Shown here: positions 28,080 through 38,600 of the stretch, piece after piece | How the letters are laid out: each line of letters opens with the position of its first letter | Numbering within the stretch: position 1 is the first letter of the stretch | Origin: an uncultured Flavobacteriaceae bacterium | Lineage (GTDB): Bacteria > Bacteroidota > Bacteroidia > Flavobacteriales > Flavobacteriaceae | NCBI GenBank assembly: GCA_947486785.1 | Contig: CANKUU010000013.1 | Coordinates: 52,800-116,799, forward strand | DNA length: 64,000 nt | Direction: 5' to 3' | The notes under the pieces: generated by a model | Databases searched by the model: none | Seen by the model: only the letters and a program-made list of their open reading frames with translations | What the model was told of the DNA's origin: nothing | Made by a program: the position numbers and the translations under genes

Positions 28080-28763
28080 ATGGCTTTGATATTAAATTTA
28101 GAAACCGCAACCACTAATTGTTCTGTAAGTATTGCAAAAGATGGTAAAACATTGGCAATTAAAGAGCATGACACGCCTAATTATTCACATTCAGAACAAT
28201 TACACGTTTTTATTGAAACGGTGTTAGCAGAAGCTGCTATTTCGCTTACTGAAATAGATGCTGTAGCTGTTAGTAAGGGGCCGGGGTCTTATACGGGTTT
28301 ACGAATTGGTGTTTCTGCAGCAAAAGGACTATGTTTTTCTTTAGATATACCGTTAATTTCTATCTCAACCTTAAGAAGCATGGCAGCACAGGCAGATTTA
28401 AGTACTGCACGTTATATAATTCCGCTCTTAGATGCACGCCGTATGGAGGTATATTCGAGAGTGTTTGATGCAAGGTTGAAGGAGGTTAGAGAAACTAGAG
28501 CCGAAATTATAGATGTGCAGTCGTTTGAAAAATATACAAATAGTGGCAAGGTGCTTTTAATGGGTAGTGGTGCGGCAAAATGTAAAGAGCTTCTCACCCA
28601 TGAAAATCTCAGCTATAACCTTGATGTCGTTCCTTCAGCGAGTCAGATGTCAAAAATTTCTTTTGAGAAATATCTGTCAAGTGATTTTCAAGATCTAGCT
28701 TATTTTGAACCATATTATTTAAAAGATTTTATGATTCAGACTAAAAAAAAGAAAACAAGGTAA
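28080..28763 (+). CDS. tsaB: tRNA threonylcarbamoyladenosine biosynthesis protein TsaB
   Basis: Non-catalytic partner of TsaD in forming t6A37 on ANN-decoding tRNAs. The 227-aa protein has the ASKHA-fold N-terminus MALILNLETATTNCSVS and the family-specific KGPGSYTGLRIG loop (about residues 66-77). The start is placed at 28080: the upstream ATG at 28047 lies at the foot of the preceding terminator and adds a non-conserved leader, while 28080 gives the standard TsaB N-terminus. It converges on the gene at 28779, only 15 bp away. Confidence 0.93.
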   Translation: MALILNLETATTNCSVSIAKDGKTLAIKEHDTPNYSHSEQLHVFIETVLAEAAISLTEIDAVAVSKGPGSYTGLRIGVSAAKGLCFSLDIPLISISTLRSMAAQADLSTARYIIPLLDARRMEVYSRVFDARLKEVRETRAEIIDVQSFEKYTNSGKVLLMGSGAAKCKELLTHENLSYNLDVVPSASQMSKISFEKYLSSDFQDLAYFEPYYLKDFMIQTKKKKTR

Positions 28764-28778
28764 ATTTTAATACTGCAA

Positions 28779-30821
28779 TTACTGTTGGTGGTGCAGTAAG
28801 CTATTGATTGTATCGGTCTCGTTTTTAGGCAAATTGCAAGACCCGAATTTGCAGACATATATTAGCGTTTTTTTGGGTTGATATTTGTTTTTAAGAAGTT
28901 CTAAGCTACTTTTTTTTGATGTGCCAGCTAAAACTGTGTTAGGTAAATATCTTGATCTTATGCGCTTTGCTTTTTTCTGATACTGGTCTCCAATAATTGC
29001 AATTTCGTAAAAATCCTCCGTAGCAAACAAGTTTAACTCTAGCCAATTTGCATAATTTTGCCCATTTTTTTCGAAGTTTTCTTGCACATTTTTTAACATT
29101 TGCAATGCTATTTCTTTGTAGTTCGATTTAGGAAAGTACTTTGAAAGTTTAAATAAGTTTTTAGCCATAATAGAGTTTGATGCGGGTACTACATTGTCTG
29201 CAGTTTCAATAGTTCTTCTTATAATAAAAGGATCTTTATTTGATGTGAAAAAGAACATGCTGCTATTGGTATCATAATAATGATTTTGGCAATATATGGT
29301 TAAGCTAAGAGCTTTAGAAAGCCATTGCTCATTAAATGTAACTTCATAAAGGGCGATAAAGGCTTCAATAACCGAGGCGTAATCCTCCAAAAATCCATTT
29401 ATAGTGCTTGTTCCATTTTTATGGTTATGAAAAAGTCCACCATCAGGTTTACTTAAATTTTTTAAAATGAAATCTGCATTTTTTAAGGCAAGTTCTAAGT
29501 ATGCCGGGTTATCTAAATAGCGATACGCATCAATTAAACCTTTTAACATAAGTCCGTTCCACCCTGTGAGTATCTTGTCATCTAATCGTGGTCGTTTTCT
29601 TTTGCTTCGTTCTTTAGCTAAAAGGTATTTTGCTTTTTCAATAACTACCTTTAATTCTGCTGTGGTAATTGCATGTTTTTTGGCAATAGTGTCATCTGAA
29701 GCATCTCGTATTAGAACATAATTACCATTTTCCCAACTACCATAGCTGTTAATGTTATAATAGTCTTTAAAAATGGGATAAATATCTTCTAAAATAGTTT
29801 TTAATTCTTCTGCTTGCCAAACATAAAATGCACCCTCCTCTAAAACCCCGTCTTTATTAAAACTGTCGGCATCTATAGAAGCGTAAAAACCATAAGAGTT
29901 ATTCATTAGCTCAGTTTCTATAAAAGTAATGGTTTGTTCAACCGTAGTTTTGTAAAGTTCATTTTGTGTTGCTGCATATGCTTGTGCATAGAGACTTACC
30001 AGTTGCCCATTGTCATAAAGCATTTTTTCGAAATGAGGCACGTGCCATTTGGTATCTACTGAATATCTAGAAAACCCACCTCCAACTTGATCAAAAATTC
30101 CACCCCAAGCCATTTTGGTGAGCGTGGTATTTACGTACTCATAAATTTCTGTATCATTTTTAGCGGTACTGTAATGAAGTAAAAAACTAAGATTTACGGG
30201 CATCATAAATTTAGGAGCTCTTTTGTAGCCTCCTAAAAAAGTGTCAAAGTAGCGCGACCATTCTTTAACCGACAACTTTAGTTGATCTGAAGTAAGTACG
30301 TTAAAATCTCGCTTATTTTCAACAAGGTTGATCGACTTAATACCATTCGCTAGATTTTGAGCATAACCTTCTGGTTTTGATGGCTCTTTTATGTAGAGAT
30401 TAGACAACTGTTCTAAAACCTGAATCCATTGCTGCTTTTTTACGTATGTTGCTCCCCAGAAAGGTTTGCCATCAGGTAGAGCAACTATATTTAGTGGCCA
30501 TCCGCCGCTGCCAGACATCATTTGTAAAGCATCCATATAAATATGATCTATGTCTGGTCGTTCTTCTCTATCAACTTTAATGCAAATAAAATTAGCATTC
30601 ATTACTGCTGCTACTTCTTCATCTTCGAAGCATTCGTGTTCCATTACATGGCACCAATGACAAGCCGCATAGCCAATACTAATAAGTAAAGGTTTGTTTT
30701 CTTGTTTAGCCCTTAGCAATAGGGCATCACTCCATGCTTGCCAATGCACTGGGTTATGTGCATGTTGTAATAGATAAGGGCTAGTTTCTTTTATAAGTGT
30801 ATTCGTAAAAGTTTGTGACAT
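28779..30821 (-). CDS. DUF255 / thioredoxin-domain protein (YyaL, SPATA20 family)
   Basis: Large cytosolic-type protein of 680 aa. The N-terminal thioredoxin-like DUF255 domain starts with [14 protein letters not shown] and has CHWC (C54, C57) in place of the classical active site, followed by [10 protein letters not shown]. The remaining about 500 residues form an alpha/alpha toroid similar to N-acyl-glucosamine epimerases. The family occurs from bacteria to humans, but the activity is undefined. All family landmarks are intact. There is no signal peptide. Confidence 0.92.
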   Translation of the reverse strand: MSQTFTNTLIKETSPYLLQHAHNPVHWQAWSDALLLRAKQENKPLLISIGYAACHWCHVMEHECFEDEEVAAVMNANFICIKVDREERPDIDHIYMDALQMMSGSGGWPLNIVALPDGKPFWGATYVKKQQWIQVLEQLSNLYIKEPSKPEGYAQNLANGIKSINLVENKRDFNVLTSDQLKLSVKEWSRYFDTFLGGYKRAPKFMMPVNLSFLLHYSTAKNDTEIYEYVNTTLTKMAWGGIFDQVGGGFSRYSVDTKWHVPHFEKMLYDNGQLVSLYAQAYAATQNELYKTTVEQTITFIETELMNNSYGFYASIDADSFNKDGVLEEGAFYVWQAEELKTILEDIYPIFKDYYNINSYGSWENGNYVLIRDASDDTIAKKHAITTAELKVVIEKAKYLLAKERSKRKRPRLDDKILTGWNGLMLKGLIDAYRYLDNPAYLELALKNADFILKNLSKPDGGLFHNHKNGTSTINGFLEDYASVIEAFIALYEVTFNEQWLSKALSLTIYCQNHYYDTNSSMFFFTSNKDPFIIRRTIETADNVVPASNSIMAKNLFKLSKYFPKSNYKEIALQMLKNVQENFEKNGQNYANWLELNLFATEDFYEIAIIGDQYQKKAKRIRSRYLPNTVLAGTSKKSSLELLKNKYQPKKTLIYVCKFGSCNLPKNETDTINSLLHHQQ

Positions 30822-30920
30822 TGGATCTGGTTTTTAAGCAATATTTTAATGAAAGTAGAAAAAGAACTTAAGAAATGGCTTTACAAACGGGGCAAGGTTA
30901 ATGTAAAGAGAATTTGTAGC

Positions 30921-30953
30921 ATAAAAAAGCTTCTCGCTTAAACGAGAAGCTTT
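30921..30953 (-). terminator. Rho-independent terminator after the nfu-like gene
   Basis: Read on the minus strand, an 11-bp perfect stem (AAAGCTTCTCG / CGAGAAGCTTT) with a 6-nt loop is followed by a T-run. It lies between the Nfu gene and the DUF255 gene. Confidence 0.85.
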
Positions 30954-31058
30954 GAAACTAATGTTGCAATATTTATTTTAATTTGAAAATAGCCATCAGG
31001 CTAACCTAAATATGGTTTGTTTTTCTTTAGTTAATATAAGGGTTTAAGTAAGGTGGGG

Positions 31059-31961
31059 CTAACCGTTTAGCGCAACTACCTCATTTATTTTATCGCCCAT
31101 CATATTTTTAAGCATAGTTTCGATACCATTTTTTAAGGTGAATGTTGACGAAGGACATCCGCTACAGGCTCCCTGCAAAATAACATTAACAGTTTTGCTT
31201 TTTGCTTCGTACGATTTAAAAAGAATATTGCCACCATCACTTGCTACGGCAGGTTTAACGTACTCCTCTAAAATATCTATAATTTGAAGCGAAGTATCAT
31301 CGAGCGATACTTTTGGTTGCTCTTCTTGCTGCGGAGCTTCTGGCTTGTTTTGAGGGTCTATATCTATAGAAACCACATCGTTGCCATCTGTTATGAAATT
31401 TCTAATAAGCTCACGCAATTCCATCGTTATGTCGTCCCATTCTGCAACGTCATATTTGGTGATTGATACATAATTTTGATCAAAAAATACTTGCTTTACA
31501 AAAGGAAATTGAAATAGGGCTTTAGCTAAATCAGAATCTTTAGCTTCATCTATATTTTTAAATTCAAAGGTAGCTGGTACAATCTTTCTACTAGCTACAA
31601 ATTTCATTGTTGACGGATTTGGTGTTACTTCGGCATAAACCGTAACCGCAACTTTTTTAGATTTTTCTTCAATTACAATAGGCTCCCCTGCATTTAAGTA
31701 CTCTACCAATTGTTGAGCTACTTCATCTTTTACGTCATTCCATTCAACAATATCAAATCGCTCTAAACCAATAAAATTTCCAGAGATATATACAGTTTTA
31801 ATAAATGGCAGATAGAATAATTGTTGCGCTAAAGGAGAGTTTTTAGCTTCGTCAATATTTTTGAATTCATAATTCGCACCTGTTGTTATAAAATGGTTCG
31901 TTTCAAATTTAAGTATAGTGGGGTTAGTTGTTTCAACAACAGTAATTGAGTACTCCTTCAT
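31059..31961 (-). CDS. NifU-like (Nfu) iron-sulfur cluster scaffold with tandem N-terminal domains
   Basis: Carrier or scaffold for Fe-S clusters, about 300 aa. Two Nfu N-terminal domains occur in tandem (about residues 1-90 and 100-190): compare NPTILKFETNHFIT with NPSTMKFVASRKIV, and FEFKNIDEAK in both. A linker leads to the C-terminal NifU domain with the cluster-binding CSGCPSS motif (cysteines near 266 and 269). Usual Nfu proteins have a single N-terminal domain; the duplicated form is seen in Bacteroidetes. The start is set at 31961 (MKEYSITVVE), since the 31988 alternative adds a leader that runs across a promoter-like TATTTTTG at 31978-31985. Confidence 0.9.
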   Translation of the reverse strand: MKEYSITVVETTNPTILKFETNHFITTGANYEFKNIDEAKNSPLAQQLFYLPFIKTVYISGNFIGLERFDIVEWNDVKDEVAQQLVEYLNAGEPIVIEEKSKKVAVTVYAEVTPNPSTMKFVASRKIVPATFEFKNIDEAKDSDLAKALFQFPFVKQVFFDQNYVSITKYDVAEWDDITMELRELIRNFITDGNDVVSIDIDPQNKPEAPQQEEQPKVSLDDTSLQIIDILEEYVKPAVASDGGNILFKSYEAKSKTVNVILQGACSGCPSSTFTLKNGIETMLKNMMGDKINEVVALNG

Positions 31962-32217
31962 TGTAATTAATTTTAGACAAAAATACAAAGTAAATTTCTA
32001 AGCTAGCTTTTAAATTATAGTGCTAGTAAGCTATTCGATAAATATTTTTGGTTTACGCATCAAAAATATAAAGCCAAAACCCAGATCTTAGCTAAAATTA
32101 AAAGCTTTTTACAATCAATATTCGTTTTTGATGTACAGCTTAGCAATAAATACTATTGTTTAATTTAATACGTTTATCCTATATTAGTCGCATAACCTTG
32201 AAGTCGAAGTCTCTATA

Positions 32218-33270
32218 ATGAAGCAGCTTATTCTATTGGTATTTTCATTTTTTGTGTTCACATTTCAATCGGTAGCCCAAGAAGGAATACCGGTTTATTT
32301 TGATTATTTAGCAGATAATTATTATTTGGTATATCCATCTATGGCGGGTATTTCACAAGGAGGTAAAATTCGAGGTACTGCGCGCCAACAATGGTTTAGT
32401 GTTGACGAGGCACCAAGTCTTCAAACCTTAAATGTAAATTTTAGAATAGGCGATTCTAATAGTGGAGTTGGTGCAATAGTATTTAATGATGCAAATGGCT
32501 ATCATGCCCTTTCTGGGGTAAAACTCACCTATGCGCATCATATAAAAATAGGTGGTGATGCGCGCTATTTAAACCAATTTTCTTTCGGTTTAAGTCCAAG
32601 CTACTTGCAAAGTAGCTTAGATGAGAGTGATTTTCGTTCTGTCAATTTTGACCCAGCCCTTGTAGGAAGTAAAATTAGTGAGGGATATTTTAATTTAGAT
32701 ATTGGGTTTTCTTATAGCAAGATGGAGTTTTATGCACATGCCGCTATTTTGAATGTGCTTGGCTCTGACCGAAATTTGTACCGTTTTGGAAGGTCTGATC
32801 CTGATAATCTTCCGGTTATTGATGATGCTAGAAAATTTTTGGTGTCTACGGGTTATATTTTTGGTAGAAACGATTGGCAGATAGAACCTTCAATGCTTTT
32901 TCAATTATCGCAATTTAAGTACCAAAGGGTTAGAGATGCTGATGCAGTTTCTAACGCCGAAAAAACATTAGATTTCAATATTAAAGTGTATAAAGATGTT
33001 CCTTTTGGAAGAATTTGGGGGGGAATATCGTACCGTAGAAGTTTTGAAGGAGCACAGTTTCAAACCGCTAACGGTTTTGGTGAGCAAAAATTACAGTTAA
33101 TTACACCTATCATAGGTGCCAATTTTAAGAACTTCTTGGTCTCCTACAACTACTCATATCAAACAGGTGATATACGTTTTGCTGATGGCGGTTTTCATCA
33201 AATTACTTTAGGGTATAATTTTGGTCAAGCAGAAAGAAAGTATGATTGCTATTGCCCTGCATCACAGTAA
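32218..33270 (+). CDS. PorP/SprF family outer-membrane protein (orphan)
   Basis: Outer-membrane beta-barrel of the PorP/SprF family, 350 aa, with signal peptide (cleavage after SVAQ, residue 20). The N-terminal YLVYPSMAGI, the GGKIRGTARQQW segment and the terminal FHQITLGYNFG strand correspond to the family pattern (NPAYVG, RAQW, and a terminal barrel strand). These proteins normally help attach or export a T9SS type-B adhesin encoded just upstream. Here no adhesin gene is adjacent: the neighbours are nfu, divergent, and a 735-bp gene-free stretch. It may be a relic of a lost operon or serve a distant adhesin. Confidence 0.85.
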   Translation: MKQLILLVFSFFVFTFQSVAQEGIPVYFDYLADNYYLVYPSMAGISQGGKIRGTARQQWFSVDEAPSLQTLNVNFRIGDSNSGVGAIVFNDANGYHALSGVKLTYAHHIKIGGDARYLNQFSFGLSPSYLQSSLDESDFRSVNFDPALVGSKISEGYFNLDIGFSYSKMEFYAHAAILNVLGSDRNLYRFGRSDPDNLPVIDDARKFLVSTGYIFGRNDWQIEPSMLFQLSQFKYQRVRDADAVSNAEKTLDFNIKVYKDVPFGRIWGGISYRRSFEGAQFQTANGFGEQKLQLITPIIGANFKNFLVSYNYSYQTGDIRFADGGFHQITLGYNFGQAERKYDCYCPASQ

Positions 33271-34004
33271 GATATCAATAAAGTAAAGCCTCATTGTCAT
33301 CTATAAACTTAGTATTCTTGTAGGGGCTAAATTTTAATTTTTTCTTTAGGATTTACTGAATAGCTAAATTTACATCTAATTTTTGGGCAGTTCCTATTTT
33401 TTCAAAATTCAATCAGCAACTTTTATTTGGTTTTGCATCTTTGCTATTTAAAAATTTCTTCACAATAATTTTTAAACTAGGTCAAGAAAAAGAGTAAGCA
33501 ATTACTGATGAGATTAATTTGGATCATCAATAAATTTTAAGTGCTACTCAGTTTAAAGAGAATCAAACGCCTGTTTTTGGTGTTTAGGTTTTAAGAGCTA
33601 AGGCCGCACGTGCAAGTGTAAATTCGCTAAATAATTAAAAATTAATTTTTAATTAGGAGCTAGAGTTATAGTTAAAAGGTATACTTCTTTACATTCTTTA
33701 GTTTAAAGTTTAAATGTGTACAAAAAAAAGAAACTTATTTCTGGCAGGTTTTATAAAAGCAACATCTAGGCACTTAGCATAATTTTGAAAGCTAGTAGTT
33801 TCAGCACCAATTTAGTTGCAGATAAAACTTAAAATAAAGAGGCATCAGCGGGTCTTCTTACATTGTATTAAGAAAAGCTGAATTAAGAGGCGAAGTCTTT
33901 TCTCAAAAGAAGTTATGGTTTTAGTCTTTAAGAAAAAGATTTGCTGGCTTATTTTTTAATTCTTAGCTTTTGACTAAACTTATAACTTTTTTAACTGCGT
34001 AATT
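33271..34004 (+). other. 735-bp stretch without an intact gene; fossil-like coding segments
   Basis: No complete reading frame is present. Two pieces look like eroded coding sequence. Positions 33483-33638, in one frame broken by three stops, encode TQFKENQTPVFGV and VLRAKAARASVNSLNN. Positions 33847-33924, in another frame, encode SGSSYIVLRKAEL. I do not recognise the source. The rest is AT-rich with no clear promoter, repeat or RNA gene. Confidence 0.3.
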
Positions 34005-34514
34005 ATGATAATAAAAACCGTAAACGGTAAATCTCCGAAAATTGGTGCTGATTGCTTTATTGCTGAAAATGCTACAATAGTGGGTGATGTTGAAATGGGC
34101 AGTCAGTGTAGTATTTGGTTTAATGCCGTACTGCGGGGCGATGTTCATTACATAAAACTTGGAAATAAGGTGAATATACAAGATGGTGCCGTAGTGCATT
34201 GCACCTATTTGAAATCTCCAACAACCATTGGCAACAATGTTTCTATAGGGCATAATGCCATCGTTCATGGTTGCACTATCAAAGATAATGTGTTAATTGG
34301 TATGGGTAGTATTGTAATGGACGATTGCATTATTGAGAGTAATAGTATCATTGCAGCTGGGGCCGTGGTAACCAAAGGCACTCATGTTTCTGAGGGAACT
34401 GTTTTTGCAGGTATGCCAGCCAAAAAATTAAAAGATATAAGTATTGATTTAAGTTCAGGAGAAATAGATCGTATTGCAGATAATTATATTAAATACGCTA
34501 GTTGGTTTAAATAA
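34005..34514 (+). CDS. Gamma-class carbonic anhydrase family protein
   Basis: Left-handed beta-helix protein of 169 aa with hexapeptide repeats, of the YrdA/PaaY/CaiE gamma-carbonic-anhydrase group. The metal-binding histidines are present: GDVHYIKLG, then GAVVHCTY and SIGHNAIVHGC, matching the three-His pattern of the family. The GDVEMGSQCSIWFNAVLRGD segment is strongly conserved. The reaction is CO2 hydration if active; many members are uncharacterised. It lies upstream of fabD on the same strand. Confidence 0.92.
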   Translation: MIIKTVNGKSPKIGADCFIAENATIVGDVEMGSQCSIWFNAVLRGDVHYIKLGNKVNIQDGAVVHCTYLKSPTTIGNNVSIGHNAIVHGCTIKDNVLIGMGSIVMDDCIIESNSIIAAGAVVTKGTHVSEGTVFAGMPAKKLKDISIDLSSGEIDRIADNYIKYASWFK

Positions 34515-34601
34515 AAGTTCCGAACTCATTTTAGTGTTTGCTGGTGGCTCATCTTGCACTTGAATTTTATATCCTTATTTTTGTTGCTTAAAATAAAAAG
34601 A

Positions 34602-35486
34602 ATGAACGCATATATATTTCCTGGACAAGGAGCTCAATTTGTTGGTATGGGCTTAGAACTTTATGAAAATCATAAAGTGGCGCAAGAATTATTTGAAGAG
34701 GCTAATACTATTTTGGGCTTTCGTATAACTGATATCATGTTCGAGGGCACCCCCGAAGAACTAAAACAAACTAAGGTTACGCAGCCTGCAATTTTTTTAC
34801 ATTCTGTAATATTGAGCAAGGTTATGGGTGACGCATTCAAACCAGACATGGTTGCAGGGCATTCGCTTGGTGAGTTCTCAGCTTTGGTAGCGAATGGAGT
34901 TCTAAATTTTAGAGACGGATTAATATTGGTTTCTAAGCGTGCTTTGGCCATGCAAAAAGCCTGCGAATTAAAACCAAGTACTATGGCAGCTGTTTTAGGT
35001 TTGTCAGATGAGGTAGTAGAGCAAATTTGTGATGAGACTGAAGGCATAGTGGTAGCAGCGAACTATAACTGTCCGGGTCAGTTAGTTATTTCTGGTGATG
35101 TAGAAGCCATTGAGAAGGCTTGTATAAAAATGAAAGAAGCTGGGGCAAGAAGGGCGTTAGTGCTTCCGGTAGGTGGTGCATTTCACTCTCCGCTAATGGA
35201 GCCTGCTCGTGAAGAACTAGCAATAGCCATTGAAAATACGGTGTTTTCTATCCCAAATTGTCCTATTTATCAAAATGTAGCTACTACAGCAGTCACTAAT
35301 CCTAATCAAATTAAAGAAAACTTACGCGTTCAATTGACAGCACCTGTGAAATGGACACAAAGTGTGCAGCATATGGTTCAAGATGGTGCAACACTGTTTA
35401 CAGAAGTGGGTCCAGGAAAGGTTTTGCAAGGCCTGGTAAGAAAAATAAATAAAGATTCGAAAACCACCTCAGCTATTCTTCCGTAA
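34602..35486 (+). CDS. fabD: Malonyl-CoA:ACP transacylase
   Basis: Transfers malonyl from CoA to acyl carrier protein to feed fatty-acid elongation. The 294-aa protein starts MNAYIFPGQGAQ; the nucleophile is S88 in GHSLGE and the partner His is H195 in GAFHSPLM, with Q11 in PGQGAQ and the active-site Arg region downstream. The start at 34602 is chosen over 34554, since the conserved YIFPGQG motif begins there and the upstream extension is not family-like. A terminator-like repeat follows. Confidence 0.95.
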   Translation: MNAYIFPGQGAQFVGMGLELYENHKVAQELFEEANTILGFRITDIMFEGTPEELKQTKVTQPAIFLHSVILSKVMGDAFKPDMVAGHSLGEFSALVANGVLNFRDGLILVSKRALAMQKACELKPSTMAAVLGLSDEVVEQICDETEGIVVAANYNCPGQLVISGDVEAIEKACIKMKEAGARRALVLPVGGAFHSPLMEPAREELAIAIENTVFSIPNCPIYQNVATTAVTNPNQIKENLRVQLTAPVKWTQSVQHMVQDGATLFTEVGPGKVLQGLVRKINKDSKTTSAILP

Positions 35487-35508
35487 ATACGTTAAACGAT
35501 AAATTTTG

Positions 35509-35567
35509 TCATTCGTCTTTAAAAATTATAATTAATTGTCTATTTCAGACGAATGATTGTTTTTTTT
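35509..35567 (+). terminator. Possible terminator after fabD
   Basis: Inverted arms TCATTCGTCT (35509-35518) and AGACGAATGA (35547-35556) form 10 perfect pairs with a 28-nt AT-rich loop, followed closely by an eight-T run. The large loop lowers confidence. Confidence 0.5.
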
Positions 35568-35646
35568 GTAATATTGGCTTCCTTGTTTTTGGTTAGAATA
35601 GCCCATTTTACCTATTACAAGTTCGTTTTAATGCAACGAGTTACAT

Positions 35647-38600
35647 ATGAAAATAGTAGTTGAGAACAACATATTTTTTTTAAAAATCAGCAGTTTTATA
35701 AAACTCCTTTTGATGGCAGGGGTTCTGTTGTCGAGTACTATTATTTTTGCACAGGGTCAAGGTCCTGAAATTTCTATCGATTCAGATGGTCAAAGCGCAG
35801 TTGAAGGAAGCTCGCAAGCATCAAACACATTACAATTTACAATAAAGCGCACCAATCAGCTGGCTAACAATAGCGAAGTTTTTTATAAAATTTCAGGTAC
35901 GGCAAAACGAGATACTGATTATATGGCGCCGTCAGCAACAGGTTCTGTTATTTTATCGTCATCTGTACAGAAGACCACCATTACTATTAATAACTTTATT
36001 GACGATAATTTAGTAGAAGGTGATGAGACTATTATTGTAACACTTACTAATGTTTCTGGTGCTGGTACAATAAGCACAAATATGAATGAGGTAACTTTAA
36101 CTATTGAAGACAATGACCAAGCATTTGTATCTTTCGATTTGGGTTCACCATTGTTTGTAGATAAGGTTACTGAAGGTACCAATGATGGTGTGTTTAGATT
36201 GGTTTCCAAAGATGCAGCTGGTAATATAGTTGAAAATGCTCTTGGCGAAACAGTCGAGATTAGCTTTGAGGTAGTTTCAACAAGTACAGCAACAGGGCCA
36301 GGTACTGACGATGGAACTAATGATTTTAATTTACAAAATAATGATGTGTGGGATGGGGGCTCAAACTTTTTATACCCAAATGAAGTCTCTTTTCGACATG
36401 CCAATGTAATGGCATATGCTGATACCAGAACTGAGGGCAATGAAACTATAACCTTAAGGTTATTAAGCACCAGTAACCCCTTGTATAAAATAAGTGCTAC
36501 AAATAATGTAGCTACCGTAACCATACAAGACCCTCCTTGTAATGCAGGCAGTACAAAGCCAGCTTTAAACAATGATGAAACAGAGTTCTGTGGTACGGTT
36601 AACGTTAGTTTAGATGATTATACGGATACCCAAGTGCCTGCCGGTTCCGAACTTCGCTGGAGCACAAATTCTAATCCAGCTGAAGTTGACGATTGGATTC
36701 CTAAAACAGGCAATAGTCAAATAAATGAAGCAGGTACTTATTTTGCTTTCTTTTTTGATGAGGCGAGTAACTGTTTTAGCCCAGTTTCTAATTCATTAAC
36801 GATTACTGTAGACACGCCAGCCACGGCAGGTAATGGTTCTAGTACAACAGCTTGCAGCCAAAGTGAGGATCCTACTGATGTTACTAGTATAGATTTAGAT
36901 GATTTGTTAATGAATAATGTTAGCCCCGGAAACTGGGGTTTTAAATCGGGTCCACAGATCTTGAGTCAAGATCCAAATAACGTAGTAAATTTTCAAGGAG
37001 TACAAGCGGGTAATTATATTTTTAGTTATACGACAAGTCCTACAGGACCATGTCCTAGTGATGTAGCTGAATTTACTATTACAGTAGCGGACTGTAGGCC
37101 TCCACCGTGCCCTGCTGGCACTAATGCGCCGTTGTTGGCTGCCGGAAGGGCTACAACTGCTTGTGATGCATTTGAATTTACTTTTAATCAGTATACCAAT
37201 AGTACAGCTCCAGCAGGTACTGAATTGACCTGGAGTACTGATTCAGACCTTTCAAACATAAATGCACATTTAACACCTCAACAAGCAAATCAGATACCTA
37301 CTTTAGCCGGATCTTATTATGGCTTTTTTTACGACGCAGTAAATGAATGTGCAAGTCCTGCACTAAGAATAGACCTTGTACTTAATGAATCACCTAGATT
37401 AGATAGTTCGGCAGGTGCATTGCGCTGCGGCCCAGGAACAGTTAATTTAACGGCAACGGCGAGCGGTGGTACAGGTGATAACCCCACAATTAGATGGTAC
37501 GATACTGAATCAAGCACTACTATTATTGGCACAGGTTCTAGTTTTACAACTCCAAGGTTAACAGCAACAAGATCATTTTGGGTTGTAGCCTTCTCAAATG
37601 ATTGTGAAAGTGAACGAGTAGAAGTAATTGCATCCATAAGGCAGCAGCCATCAGCCGGAGTAGCTCAAAATAATGGAATGGCCTCGGCTTGTAGTGTAAA
37701 AAACAACGGTCCTACTATTATAGATCTTGATGATTTAATTACAGGTGAAGATGCTGGTACATGGGAGTTTATTAGTGGACCTCTACCAAGTTTGAATATT
37801 CCTGCAAATAGTATTATCGACTTTGAAAATCGTCCAGACGGTGAATATAACTTTAAATTTACCACATCAGGGGCACAGGCACCCTGTATGGATGTTTCTA
37901 CAGAAATTACAATATCTATAAATGACTGTGATGTCGACAGCGATTTAGATGGTCTTTTTGATGGTACAGAAGCAAGTTTAGGCACGTTACCAAACAACCC
38001 CGATACAGATGGTGATGGTGTAAATGACGGAGAAGAGGTAGGCCCAGATATAGAGAACCCTATTGATACAGATGGTGATGGCATCATTGATGCACGTGAG
38101 TCTAATATTATCGATACCGATATGGATGGTGTTGTAGATGAGTTAGACCCCGGTAATGAAAATCCTTGTATACCTGATAACACTATTGGTCTTTGTGATA
38201 CCGATGGAGACAATATTTCTGATGGTAATGAAATTGCTAATGGAAGCGACCCTATGGACCCTTGTAGTCCAAGTATAGAAGCCGAAGCTTGCGTAAACCC
38301 AACACCTATCGATTTAGAAGTAAAAAAAGAAGTTGATAACATTAATCCTGATTTTGGAGATGAGGTAAACTTTACAATTACCTTAAATAACCTCTCAAAT
38401 AACAAAGCAAAGCGAATTGTGATTGAAGAATTGTTACAAAGTGGTTTTGCATATGTTGAGCATGAAGCATCATTAGGTAATTACGATCTTACTACAGGAG
38501 AATGGAATATTTTTGAAATCGAACCCACCAGTTCAGCTACTTTGATGATTAAGGCGACTATTGTCGAAGGTGAAAGCTCGTATACTAATACAGCAAGACT

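Noticed and set aside
37926..38270. Tandem DNA repeat in the adhesin
   Set aside because: The repetition is at the protein level (DxDxDG calcium-binding units); the DNA is not a precise repeat.
35919..38405. Long minus-strand reading frames opposite the adhesin
   Set aside because: They are composition shadows of the Asp/Thr/Gly-rich adhesin gene and show no independent features.
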